Shown piece by piece: positions 9,448 through 19,747 of a DNA stretch of 64,000 nucleotides. The stretch is from Macrosoma leucophasiata (taxonomy: Eukaryota > Arthropoda > Insecta > Lepidoptera > Hedylidae). Position 1 is the first letter of the stretch. The number at the start of each line of letters is the position of its first letter. The stretch covers positions 3,616,001-3,680,000 of the forward strand of contig JAWQUS010000003.1 in the NCBI GenBank assembly GCA_036365455.1. The letters run 5' to 3'. The translations under genes and the position numbers were made by a program. The notes beneath the pieces were generated by a model that saw only the letters and a list, made by a program, of their open reading frames with translations, had not been told where the DNA came from and did no database searches.

Positions 9448-10352
9448 TTTTTTTTATGTAATAGAAGTGGCAAGCAAGCATGCAGTTCACATTGATGTTA
9501 AGTGATGACTGCAACCTATAGATACCCACACTAAGACCAAGGTCAAAATGCAGATGCGTTACCATTCCTGAGACCTAAGGTGTTATCCTCTGTGCCGGAA
9601 ATTACAGGGCCGTACATAACCACCTGACCGGAAAACAATAGTGCTGAATACTACCATTTACCGGCAAGTAGTTTAGGTAATTGCAAAACGACTGCCTTAT
9701 TATTTACTTCCACAGGTCTATAATAAAGTATGCTCAAATATACCGACACTGTTTACACTACGTACAAAAAATGCCAAAAAAGTGATAGAATCATGGTTAA
9801 TTCAACAAGATTATGCAGAATCAGAGAAATTGATAACATATTACTCATAAATAAGTATTCATATAAAGACTTCTACACACACATACATACACCCAAGCAC
9901 ACTCAATCATCACTCATTCACACTCGAACACTCATGGACACTACACTCAAACACTCATTCACACTCTCACATTGGATCGTCCATCGATCATCCCAATATC
10001 GATTCATGATGTATTCTAAGGTTTTTGCCAGCTTCATTACTCATGCTCATTTTTTTATCTTATTAATTTAATTTAAATTGTAATGTACTTAACTATTTTT
10101 ATTTATATTTTTTTTTCTCAAATTACCGAACCGTTGTCTTGTTTTTATTTTAATAGAAATATGTATGGAAATATTTAAGGACCACTGCGATACAAGCCTA
10201 GCTTAGTGCAGGGTCCATTGTAAATGTTTACGCTTATATAAGAACAATGTTTAATATAGAATAAATAAAGAAAAATAAATAAAATAAAAATAATAATGCG
10301 GTGGTGGCTACGCCCGCGAGTTCCGTCACTTGAGCTCTTCCACCAGTAAAAA
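9448..10352 (-). repeat. Repeat A1 split by a LINE-Q insertion
   Basis: 9448-9688 carries the poly-A end through ggcaagtagtttaggtaat. 10293-10352 resumes with aatgcggtggtggctacgcc and ends ccaccagta. The two pieces join at the expected point of the A1 consensus. Confidence 0.8.
9689..10292 (+). mobile_element. LINE-Q: 3' end of a non-LTR element
   Basis: About 600 bp inserted in repeat A1. The 3' part has ccactgcgatacaagcctag and cttagtgcagggtcc followed by a (TAAA)-rich tail (gaataaataaagaaaaataa). The 113-residue frame at 9730-10071 is His/Thr-rich, coming from a cactcacact-like stretch, and is probably not protein-coding. No reverse transcriptase motif is left. Confidence 0.6.
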
Positions 10353-10668
10353 AATGTTGTAGGTCTTTGGAAAATATTGTGGGTGTGATACCATTTCTTA
10401 TGTAAATATTGGCATAGGATCAAGTATCCCTCTTTCTGAGATGGTGGGTGAGGGTAACCTATATTGGACCACTTTTGACATATTATATTAATTGCACCTG
10501 TGCAAAGTCGGGGTGAGGCATTAGTGGTGGATGTATATATAGTGAAGTAAAATGGAAAACTATCATAGCTAAGTAGGCTTGAAAAGTTTACGAATAATAG
10601 TCGATAACTTACAAAATGTACCGAGAAACGGAACTCTACATTGTGCACGACACGTACTTGGTCGGTTG
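10353..10668. other. Unassigned stretch
   Basis: A 173-residue minus-strand frame overlaps it, but it runs from MITE-Y through this stretch into the LINE-Q tail and shows no known motif. Confidence 0.4.
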
Positions 10669-11020
10669 TTTTAGGGTCATAGCCCACTAGAGTCACCCAG
10701 CACCCAACCAGCGCCCAACCGCCTCGAGCGGTCTGCGCTCATTACATCAACGCCGCTCAATATCGTCTTGACTACAAGCCGTCAACGCGCGGGCGGCGTG
10801 CGGTCCACGCGTAGACGGCGATTGAACCACTCGGTCACCACTAGAGTGTCTTGCGTTGACTTTCCATTGCCATCTCGCTGTTCCCAAGTGGACCGCGAGC
10901 GGTTCAAAAGTAAGATCGCGTCGTTAACCCGTGGACCACCTGTCGACAACTAGTGGACGCCTCGAAACGAGGCGGTGCAGGTTGGGTACCGGGTGGCTGT
11001 AGTGAGCTATGACTCTTAAT
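10669..11020. mobile_element. MITE-Y: GC-rich inverted-repeat element
   Basis: The left arm (10669-10726) and right arm (about 10968-11020) are imperfect inverted copies: both contain, in their own sense, gaggcggt, ggttgggt, cgggtg or ctgggtg, and gctatga. The 240-bp centre is markedly GC-richer than the surroundings. No target duplication could be fixed. The class is unknown. Confidence 0.6.
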
Positions 11021-11054
11021 GGAAAACCCGCTACCACTTCGCCATCGAGACAGT

Positions 11055-11427
11055 ATAATATTATTCTGAAATTAATTTATGCTATTTATCAAAAATCTTA
11101 TTAAAATGCTTGCCTCTGATAAATTCATGCTCATTAATAAAGACGCTTGTTTAATACTTAATATGCTCTATTTATAATAATTCCAGTCTATATAATAATA
11201 TATTTTTCGAGGTTTTATACTATTTGCATACCTACATACATATTATTTACAAGATACATGTATGTTCGCAGTGTTACAGCGCTAATATTGGTAGATTGTT
11301 TTTGCTGTAATATTTAAAAATATAGAAAACGGTATCTAGTTAAAACTATATTTAATTTTAACAAGAAACTGAAAACTTTAACCATGACTGATGTTGATTT
11401 ACTTTATATGATTTTTATTGATTATTT
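11055..11427. other. AT-rich unassigned stretch
   Basis: Frequent stops in all frames; no repeats recognised. Confidence 0.5.
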
Positions 11428-11505
11428 ACTCGGTTGGGAGAGCGGCTGGACTAAAGATCCCAGTGGTCGCAGGTTCATTTCCCGCCTTAAGTTTTTACAC
11501 AACTC
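11428..11505 (+). repeat. Repeat C tRNA-like fragment
   Basis: gagagcggctggacta, agatcccagt and gcaggttcatttcccgcctt match the 3' two thirds of the tRNA-like core of repeat C. The arms are too diverged for a working tRNA. Confidence 0.55.
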
Positions 11506-11588
11506 GCAGTTATTGACTTATCAAGAGTGCTTCATAATATAAAATCCACCTCATCTTCTTATTAGTGCAAGAGAGCTTAAATAAATAA

Positions 11589-11848
11589 TCTATATATCTA
11601 AAAATCAATTGCTGTTCGTTAGTCTCGCTAAAACTCGAGAACGGCTCAACCGATTTGGCTAATTTTTGTTTTGAATGATTTTTGTAAGTCTAGGGAAGGT
11701 TTAAAAGTTAAGGAAGGTTTAAGAAAATATGAAAAAGTTAAAGGGAATAATAAAAAACACTATTTCATTTTCCCATACAAATCCGTATATCAAACCTTTG
11801 ACACATCATTTCATTTTGAGGCAATACGAAGTTTGCCGGGTCAGCTAG
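11589..11848 (+). mobile_element. Hel element, 260 bp
   Basis: Begins TCTATATATC after an A and ends GGGTCAGCTAG before a T, with no target duplication. The hairpin ggcaa-tacgaagt-ttgcc ends 11 bases before the CTAG, the classic Helitron 3' architecture. It contains gctgttcgttagtctcgct and caacctttgacacat-like blocks shared with copies at 15.0, 25.4 and 32.2 kb. Confidence 0.75.
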
Positions 11849-12409
11849 TTTTGAATGAAAATACTACTGTCAGTTTAAATCTTAAAGCGAAATAGCGAGA
11901 CTTCGATTTTAAAAATATGAGATCAAAAAGAATCTACTAATACCTACTAGCCCTGTAACACTACGAACAAACATCCCTTGTGAATAATTGTGTATTCAAA
12001 TAAGCTTATTCAAAGGGATTTCCAATAAAAAAAACCCCTTCAAATGTCACTTTGATCCGTACCAATTCATATTCAGCGCGAATCAAACAGATTTATCCTC
12101 AAAATAAGACCGGTATACATAATGTCCTATTCGATTCCAATTTCAAAATACTGATCAAGTTTGCGCGGGAGCAAACGAAGCAGGAAACATGGCTCCGCTT
12201 CCGCCGTCGTTTCCTGTGACGTCAGCCCGTCTGTCTGATCTTTGGGCGCGTGTCACACCGTTGTGTTTGTTTCGAGTATTTTAAATAATTAAATATTCAT
12301 ATGGCTCTAATGGAGAGGTAGTAAGTGCTGATGCAATTTTAAGATATTAAATTTAGTAAATAACGTATATTTATTTTGTTAATGGTTTTTATTTTAGTAA
12401 TATTATAAA
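11849..12409. other. Unassigned; one GC-rich patch
   Basis: 12160-12262 is GC-rich (ctccgcttccgccgtcg) and includes a perfect CRE-like palindrome tgacgtca at 12217-12224. This could be promoter DNA, but no adjoining gene is visible. Confidence 0.35.
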
Positions 12410-12535
12410 CTAGCTGTGCCCGCGACTTCGTCTACTTGAGAAAAAATATGATTGTTCAGTATCAGCTAGTATAAAAGTAGCGTAAGTTACTCCTTATTAT
12501 ATCAGCTATCGGCCAGTGAAAGTCCCGTCAAAATT
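12410..12535 (-). mobile_element. Hel element, truncated
   Basis: ctagctgtgcccgcgacttcg marks the CTAG end on the minus strand. gtaagttactccttatta and gtgaaagtcccgtcaaaat are shared with the copy at 49.75 kb. The TC end is lost. Confidence 0.6.
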
Positions 12536-12711
12536 GGACACTCAAATTCTATGTATTTGTATGTAGTTATGTATGTATGTATGGTTGTATGAACATCATT
12601 TACTTTCCGATTCAGAAATCGAGTAGTGGCCTACTATCACTAGGCAGGTAACACGTATAGTCAAATCATAGAAACAATGATTAAAAATAGTAGGTTATTT
12701 ATACATTTATA

Positions 12712-12965
12712 CTAGCTGTTGCCTGCGGTTCCGCCCTCGTGTAGGTCGCGTTTCGCGTAACCTATGGCAACTCATCAAATCATACCATGGCATCCCACAG
12801 GAACATATTTTCGGGATAAAAAATAATAAATATCCTATGTGTTAATCCAAGTTAACTTCTATATTTGTACCAAATTTCATGAAAATGCGTTCAGCAGTTT
12901 TTGCGTGAAGGAGTAACAAACAAACAAACATACAAACTTTCGCATTTATAATATTAATAATACGA
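12712..12965 (-). mobile_element. Hel element, 254 bp
   Basis: The minus strand runs A|TCGTATTATTAATATTAT to GGCAACAGCTAG|T. The sub-terminal hairpin gcgg-aa-ccgc sits 13 bases from the end. Sister of the copy at 45.5 kb. Confidence 0.75.
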
Positions 12966-13130
12966 TTGTCCCCCTACAACGCCCTAAGCCGAAGATCGGA
13001 CCCGCAGGGGTCTGCCTTAAGCAGTTATGTAAATTTATTTATTTTGAGAGCCCTTTCCAGTCGCCATTTGCCCGAAAAGTCGCCTACATAACTCCATTAA
13101 AAAAGAGTATTTGATGATATAAAATAATAA
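12966..13130. other. Unassigned spacer
   Basis: Short stretch with a SINE-like phrase (ccctaagccgaagatcgg) but no clear identity. Confidence 0.3.
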
Positions 13131-13383
13131 CTGCCTCAGTAGCCTAGTGGTACACAACAGGCCACTACTACTACGCTGGGGTCCTGGGTTCGCTTCCTGG
13201 ATCAGGGGTTATTAGAGATAAAGGTGTTAATTTTTTATCTTTGGTTCTATTGGGATTTTTCCATTTTCTGGAAGTTGCCTAGTACCTCGAAGCTCGGTAA
13301 TGTGCCCGGAAATGTCAATAGGCTCGCCACCTGTTATGTGAGCCAAAACGTAACTGGCGCATCGTGGGTGTTCTTTGCATGTA

Positions 13384-13386
<3 letters not shown>
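13131..13386 (+). repeat. SINE-B, 3'-truncated
   Basis: Starts actgcctcagtagcctagtgg and has a B box variant gggttcgcttcctgg. It continues to tcgtgggtgttctttgcatg, where it runs into a TA microsatellite instead of the hairpin tail. Confidence 0.85.

Positions 13387-13430
<44 letters not shown>
13387..13430. repeat. (TA)n microsatellite
   Basis: About 44 bases of alternating T and A with one G interruption, between SINE-B and repeat A1. It generates the odd IYIYIY frame. Confidence 0.95.
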
Positions 13431-13431
<1 letters not shown>

Positions 13432-13619
13432 TTTATTTATTAAAAGTGGCAAACAAGCATGCAGTTCACATTGATGTTAAGTTATGACTGCAGCCTATAG
13501 ACACCCACACAATGACCAGAGTTAAAAAAAAATGCAGATGCGCTGCCACTCCTGAGGCATTAGGTGATATGCCTCTGTGCCTGAAATTACAGGGCCGTAC
13601 ATTACCACCTGACCGGAAC
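13431..13619 (-). repeat. Repeat A1, poly-A-side two thirds
   Basis: From aaaagtggcaaacaagcatg to ccacctgaccggaacc. The 5' third is missing. Confidence 0.85.
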
Positions 13620-13759
13620 CTATTAATAAAATAAGACCTATTTAATTGCTGTTGTTATAGGAATATGTTTGAAAATAGGTACAGAACATTTGAATTAGGT
13701 TCTCATTTCACAGTTAAGCACGGTTTGATCGTTATGTTGTGTACAAGTTAGGTTAGGTT

Positions 13760-13822
13760 AGATTTAAATGAGGATAATGCGCAAATAGAGAGGCTATTTG
13801 CGCATTATCCTCATTTAAATCT
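13760..13822. repeat. Perfect 29-bp hairpin
   Basis: Arms 13760-13788 and 13794-13822 are exact reverse complements around a five-base loop agagg. The sequence is not part of any other family here. It could be a nascent inverted duplication or a small-RNA hairpin. Confidence 0.9.
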
Positions 13823-14308
13823 TATTAGTTAGAAATGTACGTAAATGCTACGCAGATTTTAGCTTGAATATCTGAATGTGCTTATAGATTTCTAGGTTTC
13901 CTTTTAATTTCATTATACGTATGTAGTTACTATTGCCGTAACGTTTGAATTTCTAACAACAACCGTTTAGTTGACAGACAGACGGACATAGAGAAACTAT
14001 AAGGGTTCGATGTTTACTACGAAACCCGAAAAGCAACTATTATTTAAAGTTTTATCAATAAACAGAATCACGAAACGGTGTAAGGGCGGCCCCGCCATAC
14101 CTTCAAGCAATCAGTTTCATGTTTCAAAAATTTCCATGCAAACATTTTTCAGCGACAGTTTCAGGTTGAGATATATATAAAAGATTGCATAAATAAGATG
14201 GATAAACGGTCTTTCTAATACCTCACAATAATGATGTGTTAAAGATTGTATGTCTGTATATCATAAAAGATCGCTATATAGTTTATAATTAACTGGCTAA
14301 GCCCACTG
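13823..14308. other. Unassigned, with repeat J tail scrap
   Basis: 13975-14035 holds gacagacagacggacatag and a diverged gggttc...gaaaccc pair, resembling the end of repeat J. The rest is AT-rich. Confidence 0.4.
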
Positions 14309-14465
14309 AAATAAAACTAGTTTTCGGATTAATCTTGCTTATAAGATTATTTAAAGTAGACTTTAAATAATTAAATATTTAAAGTAGACTTTAAACTTTA
14401 AATAATTAATAAACCCAAAACGTCGGACAAACGCCAGCATCCGAAAACTAGTTTTATTTCAATGA
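14309..14465. repeat. Foldback H copy 3
   Basis: Outer arms: tgaaataaaactagttttcg and cgaaaactagttttatttca. Nested inside is a second AT-rich palindrome built on tttaaagtagactttaaa. The centre includes aaaacgtcggacaaacgcc. Confidence 0.7.
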
Positions 14466-15036
14466 ATGCAGCTCCCGATAACCTAAGAACATACTAGCTA
14501 GCCCAGTCACAGCTAGCGCTTCACTGAGCGCAGAAACCAAAATAGGTATAATGTTTGATATATTTTTTTTATTTAACACTCACAACCCTCACTACACCCT
14601 CATACTAGGTTTAAAACTGTGTCGTGGGTACGTTGTACACACACAAATATCCTGATCCGAAACAAATATCTGTAAGCCATATAACTTATTTTTCCCGGAG
14701 CGGGGATCGAACCCTTATTCGAGTTCTATTATATCACTTACTATAAAATTAAACATCTAATATAAATATATATTAAATAATATATAACGATACAATAAAC
14801 AAGAACGATATATTCCGATATGGAAACAATTGAAGTGTTGAAATACCAGACTCATCCGTCCGGCACTGTGTGGTCGACTGAGTGACGGATCGCCAGAAAT
14901 AACGCACGATTTCGGAAACAGTTCCGTTTCGATACAAATACGATTCGTCGATATTGAAAACTTTATTATTTAGTTTATTCGTTTTATTTATTAGTTAACC
15001 TGAACTAAAAATGTGGATAAACGATGTTTAGATTAA
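14466..15036. other. Unassigned, with SINE-R scrap
   Basis: 14590-14725 contains acacacaaatatcctg, cgaaacaaatatctgtaa and gcggggatcgaaccctt, a degraded minus-strand SINE-R with the B-box complement. The rest shows no signal. Confidence 0.45.
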
Positions 15037-15291
15037 TTTATATATATAAAAATCAATTGCTGTTCGTTAGTCTCGCTAAAACTCAAGAATGGCTGGACCG
15101 ATTTGGCTAATTTTGGTTTTGAATGATTTTTAGTAGTCCAGGAAAGTTTTAGAAGGTAAGAAAATATGAAGAATTTGAAGGGAAATAGTAAAAACCATAA
15201 TTTCATTTTCCTGTACAAATAGTCCGTATCTATCAAACTTTTGACACATTATTTCATTCTGAGGCAATACGAAGTTTGCCGAGTCTGCTAG
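15037..15291 (+). mobile_element. Hel element, about 255 bp
   Basis: Ends GAGTCTGCTAG before T. The 5' end is mutated (tttatatatat where TC is expected). It is highly similar to the element at 11.6 kb throughout (attgctgttcgttagtctcg). Confidence 0.7.
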
Positions 15292-15689
15292 TTTGCGAAT
15301 AAAAATGATGAACAATTAATTTACAATCTACAGCTGAACCAAATAAATAACTTAATCGCTTTGGTCCTCCGATATGAATGCTTTTTTGTACGGCCTGTGA
15401 TGGAATACCGATAATCTGTCTGTAGTTTTCCTATTGCTCTTATAAGCGGTACGAAGAAAAGGCAACAAAAATCGAAAACGTAATCGAGAAATAAAGCCAT
15501 TACGTTGAATGGTCAAGTCACTGAACGGTGTAGTTGCAGAAAAGTACTGCACAGTACTTAATTAATATTAGTTTTTTTATATTATATTTTTCCCCAATAA
15601 CACAAACAGGTAAAAATTTTTTTTTTTTAAGTTACTGGATTCTTTCAATAAATGATTTATCTTGTAATATTTTATTATTACCAATACTA
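15292..15689. other. Unassigned stretch
   Basis: Two short minus-strand frames (64-66 codons) have no recognisable motif. No repeats seen. Confidence 0.4.
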
Positions 15690-15807
15690 GCATAATCTTT
15701 CTGTCAATTTTACGTTTAAGTTCCGTCTCTACGGGAGAGGCATTAGAGGCAAAGTCTCTCAATGACACCAACCAAATTCCACGCGGGCGGAGCCGCGGGC
15801 ACAGCTA

Positions 15808-16151
15808 TTTTTTTTTTTTTTTTTTTTATATCTGAAGATTGACAGACAAGCAAACGGGCCACCTGATGGAAAGTGGTCACCGTCGCCTATGAACATTTGC
15901 AACACCAGGGGAGTTGCCAACGCGCTGCCAGCCCTGAAGGACTCTTTTGACGCCATTTTTGAAGAACCCCATATTGTAGCACCTAGGGAACACCTCAGAG
16001 GGAAGTTCGTTCCACAATTTACACGTTCTGGGCAGGAACGAACGTGAAAACCGCACCGTTGAGCACTGCCAGGTGTCCAGTCGGTGTGGGTGGAACTTCT
16101 CTCTTCGGCGGGTAGTACGGTGTAGGAAAAGAGACGGTGGCACCATGTCAA
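15808..16151 (-). mobile_element. LINE-L copy 1, 5'-truncated
   Basis: A poly-A tail (plus-strand T run, 15808-15827) and a 7-bp duplication acagcta on each side (15801-15807, 16152-16158) mark a target-primed insertion into a Hel terminus. Only about 340 bp of the 3' end was copied. Confidence 0.85.
15877..16146 (-). pseudogene. LINE-L ORF2 C-terminus
   Basis: About 85 codons remain. The signature SFLPRTCKLWNELPSEVFP followed by YNMGFFKNGVKRVL is the usual extreme C-terminus of a group of arthropod non-LTR reverse transcriptases. All catalytic domains are missing. An overlapping minus frame at 15759-16166 is a shadow. Confidence 0.75.
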
Positions 16152-16159
16152 ACAGCTAG

Positions 16160-16506
16160 TTACCAAAAAAGGATTTCAAGTTCGATATACCTCAATATAC
16201 AATAAAAACTCGTAAATTGTGTAGAAAGGATATTCCGACACGGAAACTATAGCAAAGTGTTAAAACACTCGACTCATCCGTCCGGCATTTCCCGTTCTGA
16301 ATGACGGATCGCTAGAAATAACGCGGTTCCGTCGACAATTTTGGAAACGCTTTTTTGGTTGTGACTCCGTTATTTATAACCATTCCTGTTGCCACAATCT
16401 CTAACTGTTTTTCGGACCAGACATAGTTAGAATACTTCAGCGACAGTATTGCTAAAACTCAAAAAAGAACTGGACAGTCAATCATATTCGCCAATAATGC
16501 CATATG
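16160..16506. other. Unassigned; distant duplicate of 14.8-14.95 kb
   Basis: catccgtccggcat followed by tgacggatcgctagaaataa and the preceding gatattccgacacggaaac resemble 14812-14900 (gatattccgatatggaaac, catccgtccggcac, tgacggatcgccagaaataa). An old local duplication is likely. Confidence 0.5.
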
Positions 16507-16635
16507 CTGATAAATTGCCTCAGGAATGGCAACACTTTGAAAACACTGGTTTTATGTAGACGTTTATAGGCTACACTACAGTAGTCACTCACAATAAAGC
16601 CTGTACTTGTTAGTCTTTCATAACATAAAAAAATA
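16507..16635 (+). repeat. Repeat A2, degraded 3' half
   Basis: cctcaggaatggcaac, ggttttatgtagacgt, then cataacataaaaaaa tail. Confidence 0.6.
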
Positions 16636-16924
16636 TTCCACTGACAGTCTTCGAAATATCAAGTCTATGAAATTGAATGAACTTTTCCAATATCTTAAAG
16701 CTATCAACACACTTCATTTTAAAATATTCGAAAAGAGAACGCGGGCAAGTGTATTTTAAAAGCCGCCTGGTAGATGGGCCTCTGATTGGTTAAATTGAGT
16801 TTGGAGATTTTTGTTTCGTTCCCAAAATTGTACGAAGAGGAAAAACCAAATAAAATGGAATGCAAAATGAAAAGGGAGTAGGATGAAATGCAGATAGTTG
16901 TAGAGGCCAAGGACGACTATGACT

Positions 16925-17236
16925 GTTTTTTTTTATGGTACGAGTAGTGGCAAACAAGCATACGGTTCTCATTGATGGTAAGTGAATCCAACAGCCTATG
17001 GACATCTACACCAAAACCGTGGGTTAATACGAATTGCCACTCCTGTGGCCTAAGTTGTTTTGGCTCTGTTATAGAAATTATTACGGGGCCATACATTAAC
17101 ATCTAACCGGAACACGATAGGGCTGAACACTACCATTTGGCAGCAAATATATTAGGTAAGGTGCGCATTAAACGTATTGCCATTCCTGTGGCCTAAGTTA
17201 TTTTGGCTCTGTGATAGTTATTATAGGGCCACACAT
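16925..17236 (-). repeat. Repeat A2 with a partial duplicate
   Basis: The copy runs from a T-run (16925) to aaatatattaggtaagg. At 17166-17236 the gtattgccattcctgtggcc...gggccac portion is repeated. Confidence 0.75.
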
Positions 17237-17528
17237 CTGTTATTCAATTAGGTATTAGAGAAATCAAACCAATACTGGTTTGTTGTTAAAATATAAAAAT
17301 AATATGTGTACATACCGTGACAATCAGTTGCAAAAATCTGAAAAAAAAATGTTATTTGTATGATTTTAAAAATATGAAGGAATAGATTTTTATTTTGTAC
17401 TGTCGTATAGCGTTATTATTATATTTTAAAGCATAAAAAAAATAAAACGATCTGTTTTATTACATCCATATTACTCTGCGTGCTTTATCATCAAAGGTAC
17501 CAAATATGATAGTATTGTATGACAAATG
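17237..17528. other. AT-rich unassigned stretch
   Basis: No feature recognised. Confidence 0.5.
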
Positions 17529-17817
17529 TTTTTTTTTTTATGTAATGGGCCTGGCAAACAAGCATGCAGTTCACAATGATATTAAGTGATGACTGCAGCC
17601 TATAGAGACCCACATGAAGACCAAGGTCAAAATGCAGATGCGTTACCACTCCTGAGGCCTAAGGTGTTATGCCTCTGTACCGGAAATTACAGGGCCGTAC
17701 ATTACCACCTGACCGGAACACGATAGTGCTGAACACTACCATTTAGCGGCAAGTATATTAGGTAATGCGGTGGTGCCTACGCCCGCGAGCTCCGTCACTG
17801 AAGCTCTACCACCAGTA
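17529..17817 (-). repeat. Repeat A1, full length
   Basis: T-run then atgtaatgggcctggcaaac, ending ctctaccaccagta. Confidence 0.92.
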
Positions 17818-17832
17818 GAAATTACAAATTAC

Positions 17833-18013
17833 AAATGGTATTGTATGATCCCGTAATAACTAAAACAGAGCCATAACAACGAAGGTCTCAGGAGTGGCAA
17901 CGCATTTGCACTTTGACCTCTAGTCTTTGTGTGAGAGTCTATAGGCTGCAATCGTCAATTAACATCGATGTGAATCCCATGCTTGTTTGCCACCTTCATC
18001 ATATTAAAAAAAT
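17833..18013 (+). repeat. Repeat A2, 3' half
   Basis: From gtattgtatgatcccgtaat to gccaccttcatcat and an A-run. It lies tail-opposed to the adjoining A1. Confidence 0.8.
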
Positions 18014-18046
18014 ATCCTGCTATCTCTTGATTTACTGAGGCAGTTG

Positions 18047-18317
18047 TTTTTTATGTAATGGAAGTGGCAAACATGCATGCAGTTCACATTGATGTTAAGT
18101 GATGACTGCAGCCTATAGACACCTATACAAAGACCAAGGTCAAAATGCAGATGCGTTACAACTCCTGAGGTCTCAGGTTATGCCCCTGTGCCGGAAATTA
18201 ACAGGGCCATACATTACCACCTGACAGGAACACGATAGTGCTGAACACTACCATTTAGCGGCAAGTATATTAGGTAATGCGGTGGTGCCTACGCCCCACT
18301 GAAGCTCTACCAACAGT
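18047..18317 (-). repeat. Repeat A1, near full length
   Basis: T-run then atgtaatggaagtggcaaac. The gcgagctccgtc block is deleted near 18296. A cagtt direct repeat lies at 18041-18045 and 18318-18322. Confidence 0.9.
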
Positions 18318-18483
18318 CAGTTAAATATAAACCGTAAAATGAAAAGACTGTGTCATAGCTGTAGCTAGCTGTAGCCTCATTGATCTACAGTTAACGCTTT
18401 GCAGTGTTTGCATTTTACCGCTGGGTCGTTAGTACTAAATGACAGAAACATTGGTTCACTGTGACCTCGGTTTATGCGATTAA

Positions 18484-18615
18484 CGGCCAAATACTCAAAC
18501 GTCACTTAAATGTAAGTGGGACTTAAAAGTCTTCTGTCTTTATAAAACACGTTCAAACGATAGAGATAGCGCATACTTGAGGGTTAAAATTGAGTTACGT
18601 TTGAGTATTCGGCCA
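18484..18615. mobile_element. MITE-T copy 1, 132 bp
   Basis: Inverted ends: cggccaaatactcaaacgt and acgtttgagtattcggcc. The centre (gtgggacttaaaagtcttct) is shared with the copy at 26.25 kb. Confidence 0.8.
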
Positions 18616-18904
18616 TAATTCTCGTAAAACTAGTTGAAAACAAAAGAGTTTTAAAGTTGTTCACTTTCAGATTGATAGAGGCAATGAACAAAAATAAAAT
18701 GGGTTACACAAATTACATACTGGATATTCTACTATATTCTTTGTAGACCTTTAACAAACTGGTGACTGAAACGAAAAACCAAAGCCAAAAAGACACCCAA
18801 AACGTACGAACCATTGTCAACAATGCGCGCCAATCGCGCGAATATTTTCCTTTTTTAATAAATATATATATATTTATATAAATATTTTTCTTTTTTTTTA
18901 ATCC
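18616..18904. other. Unassigned stretch
   Basis: No repeat or frame recognised; 18859-18885 is TA-rich. Confidence 0.5.
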
Positions 18905-19190
18905 TTTTTTTTATGTAATGAAAGTGGCAAACAAGCATGCAGTTCACACTGATGTTAAATTATGACCGCAGCCTATAGACACTTACATAAAGACCAAGGT
19001 CAAAACGCAGATGCGTTACCATTTCTGAGGCCCAAGGTGTTATGCCTCTGTGCCGGAAATTACAGGGCCGTACATTACCACCTGACCGGAGCACGATAGT
19101 GCTGACACTACCATTTAGTGTCAAGCATATTAGGTGATGCGGTAGTGCATACGCCGGCGAGCTCCGACTCTGGAGCTCTTCCACCAGTAA
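18905..19190 (-). repeat. Repeat A1, full length
   Basis: From a T-run and atgtaatgaaagtggcaaac to tcttccaccagtaa. Confidence 0.92.
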
Positions 19191-19747
19191 GATGTGCGGT
19201 AGTTAATCAACAGTCGCACGAAGGGGTTTTTTTTCGCAACAGTATGAATTGCTTGTACAGACTAATCGCGATAGCACAGAATCTTTCGGAATCGCGTCAT
19301 TGTGAAAATATGACCAAAACATAAGGAAGCTATCAACCGCAATTTTTAGAAAAAAAAAACACCGGCTTCTTACAAACATCAGGCACGTCTACAGATAGTG
19401 ATTGGTGCAGAACCGAAGGCTTATCGGTATCGCAATCGAAACGTTAACTTAGTACGTGAGTCCCGATTTGATTCTTGGTTGTCTTTTGATTCGGGATTAT
19501 TTTGTATCGATTTTGTTTCGATGTTTGTAGGCAACTTTTGTACGTGGAACTTTCTTCATTTCCTTTTGTGGCCATATAAACGATTACGGAACCATCTGGA
19601 TATCGATAATCGGTGATATATTTTGCCGATACGTTGTTGTGTAGGAGCACTATACAGATAGAGTCACAGAAAAACTGGCGTTGGTCGTGAAAAACAGTGG
19701 CTACAATAGAATAAAAGTTTGAAAACTGATGTAAAAATATAATTGGA
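19191..19747. other. Unassigned stretch
   Basis: Two overlapping 68-72 codon frames on opposite strands (19398-19650) have no motif I recognise. Confidence 0.4.

Larger units (their letters stand above)
15690..16159 (+). mobile_element. Hel element 3' end split by LINE-L
   Basis: cgggcggagccgcgggcacag leads to cta at 15807; the final ctag|t is recovered after the insertion, at 16156-16159. The hairpin gcgg-agccgc precedes the terminus. The 5' limit is uncertain. Confidence 0.6.

Noticed and set aside
9730..10071. 113-codon His/Thr-rich frame
   Set aside because: Comes from a cactcacact-type low-complexity stretch in the LINE-Q 3' region.
10175..10696. 173-codon minus-strand open frame
   Set aside because: Spans the LINE-Q tail, the end of repeat A1, unassigned DNA and MITE-Y; no domain motif.
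13224..13487. 87-codon frame with IYIYIY run
   Set aside because: Product of SINE-B, a TA microsatellite and repeat A1.
15759..16166. 135-codon minus-strand frame
   Set aside because: Wrong frame across LINE-L; the 15877-16146 frame carries the recognisable motif.
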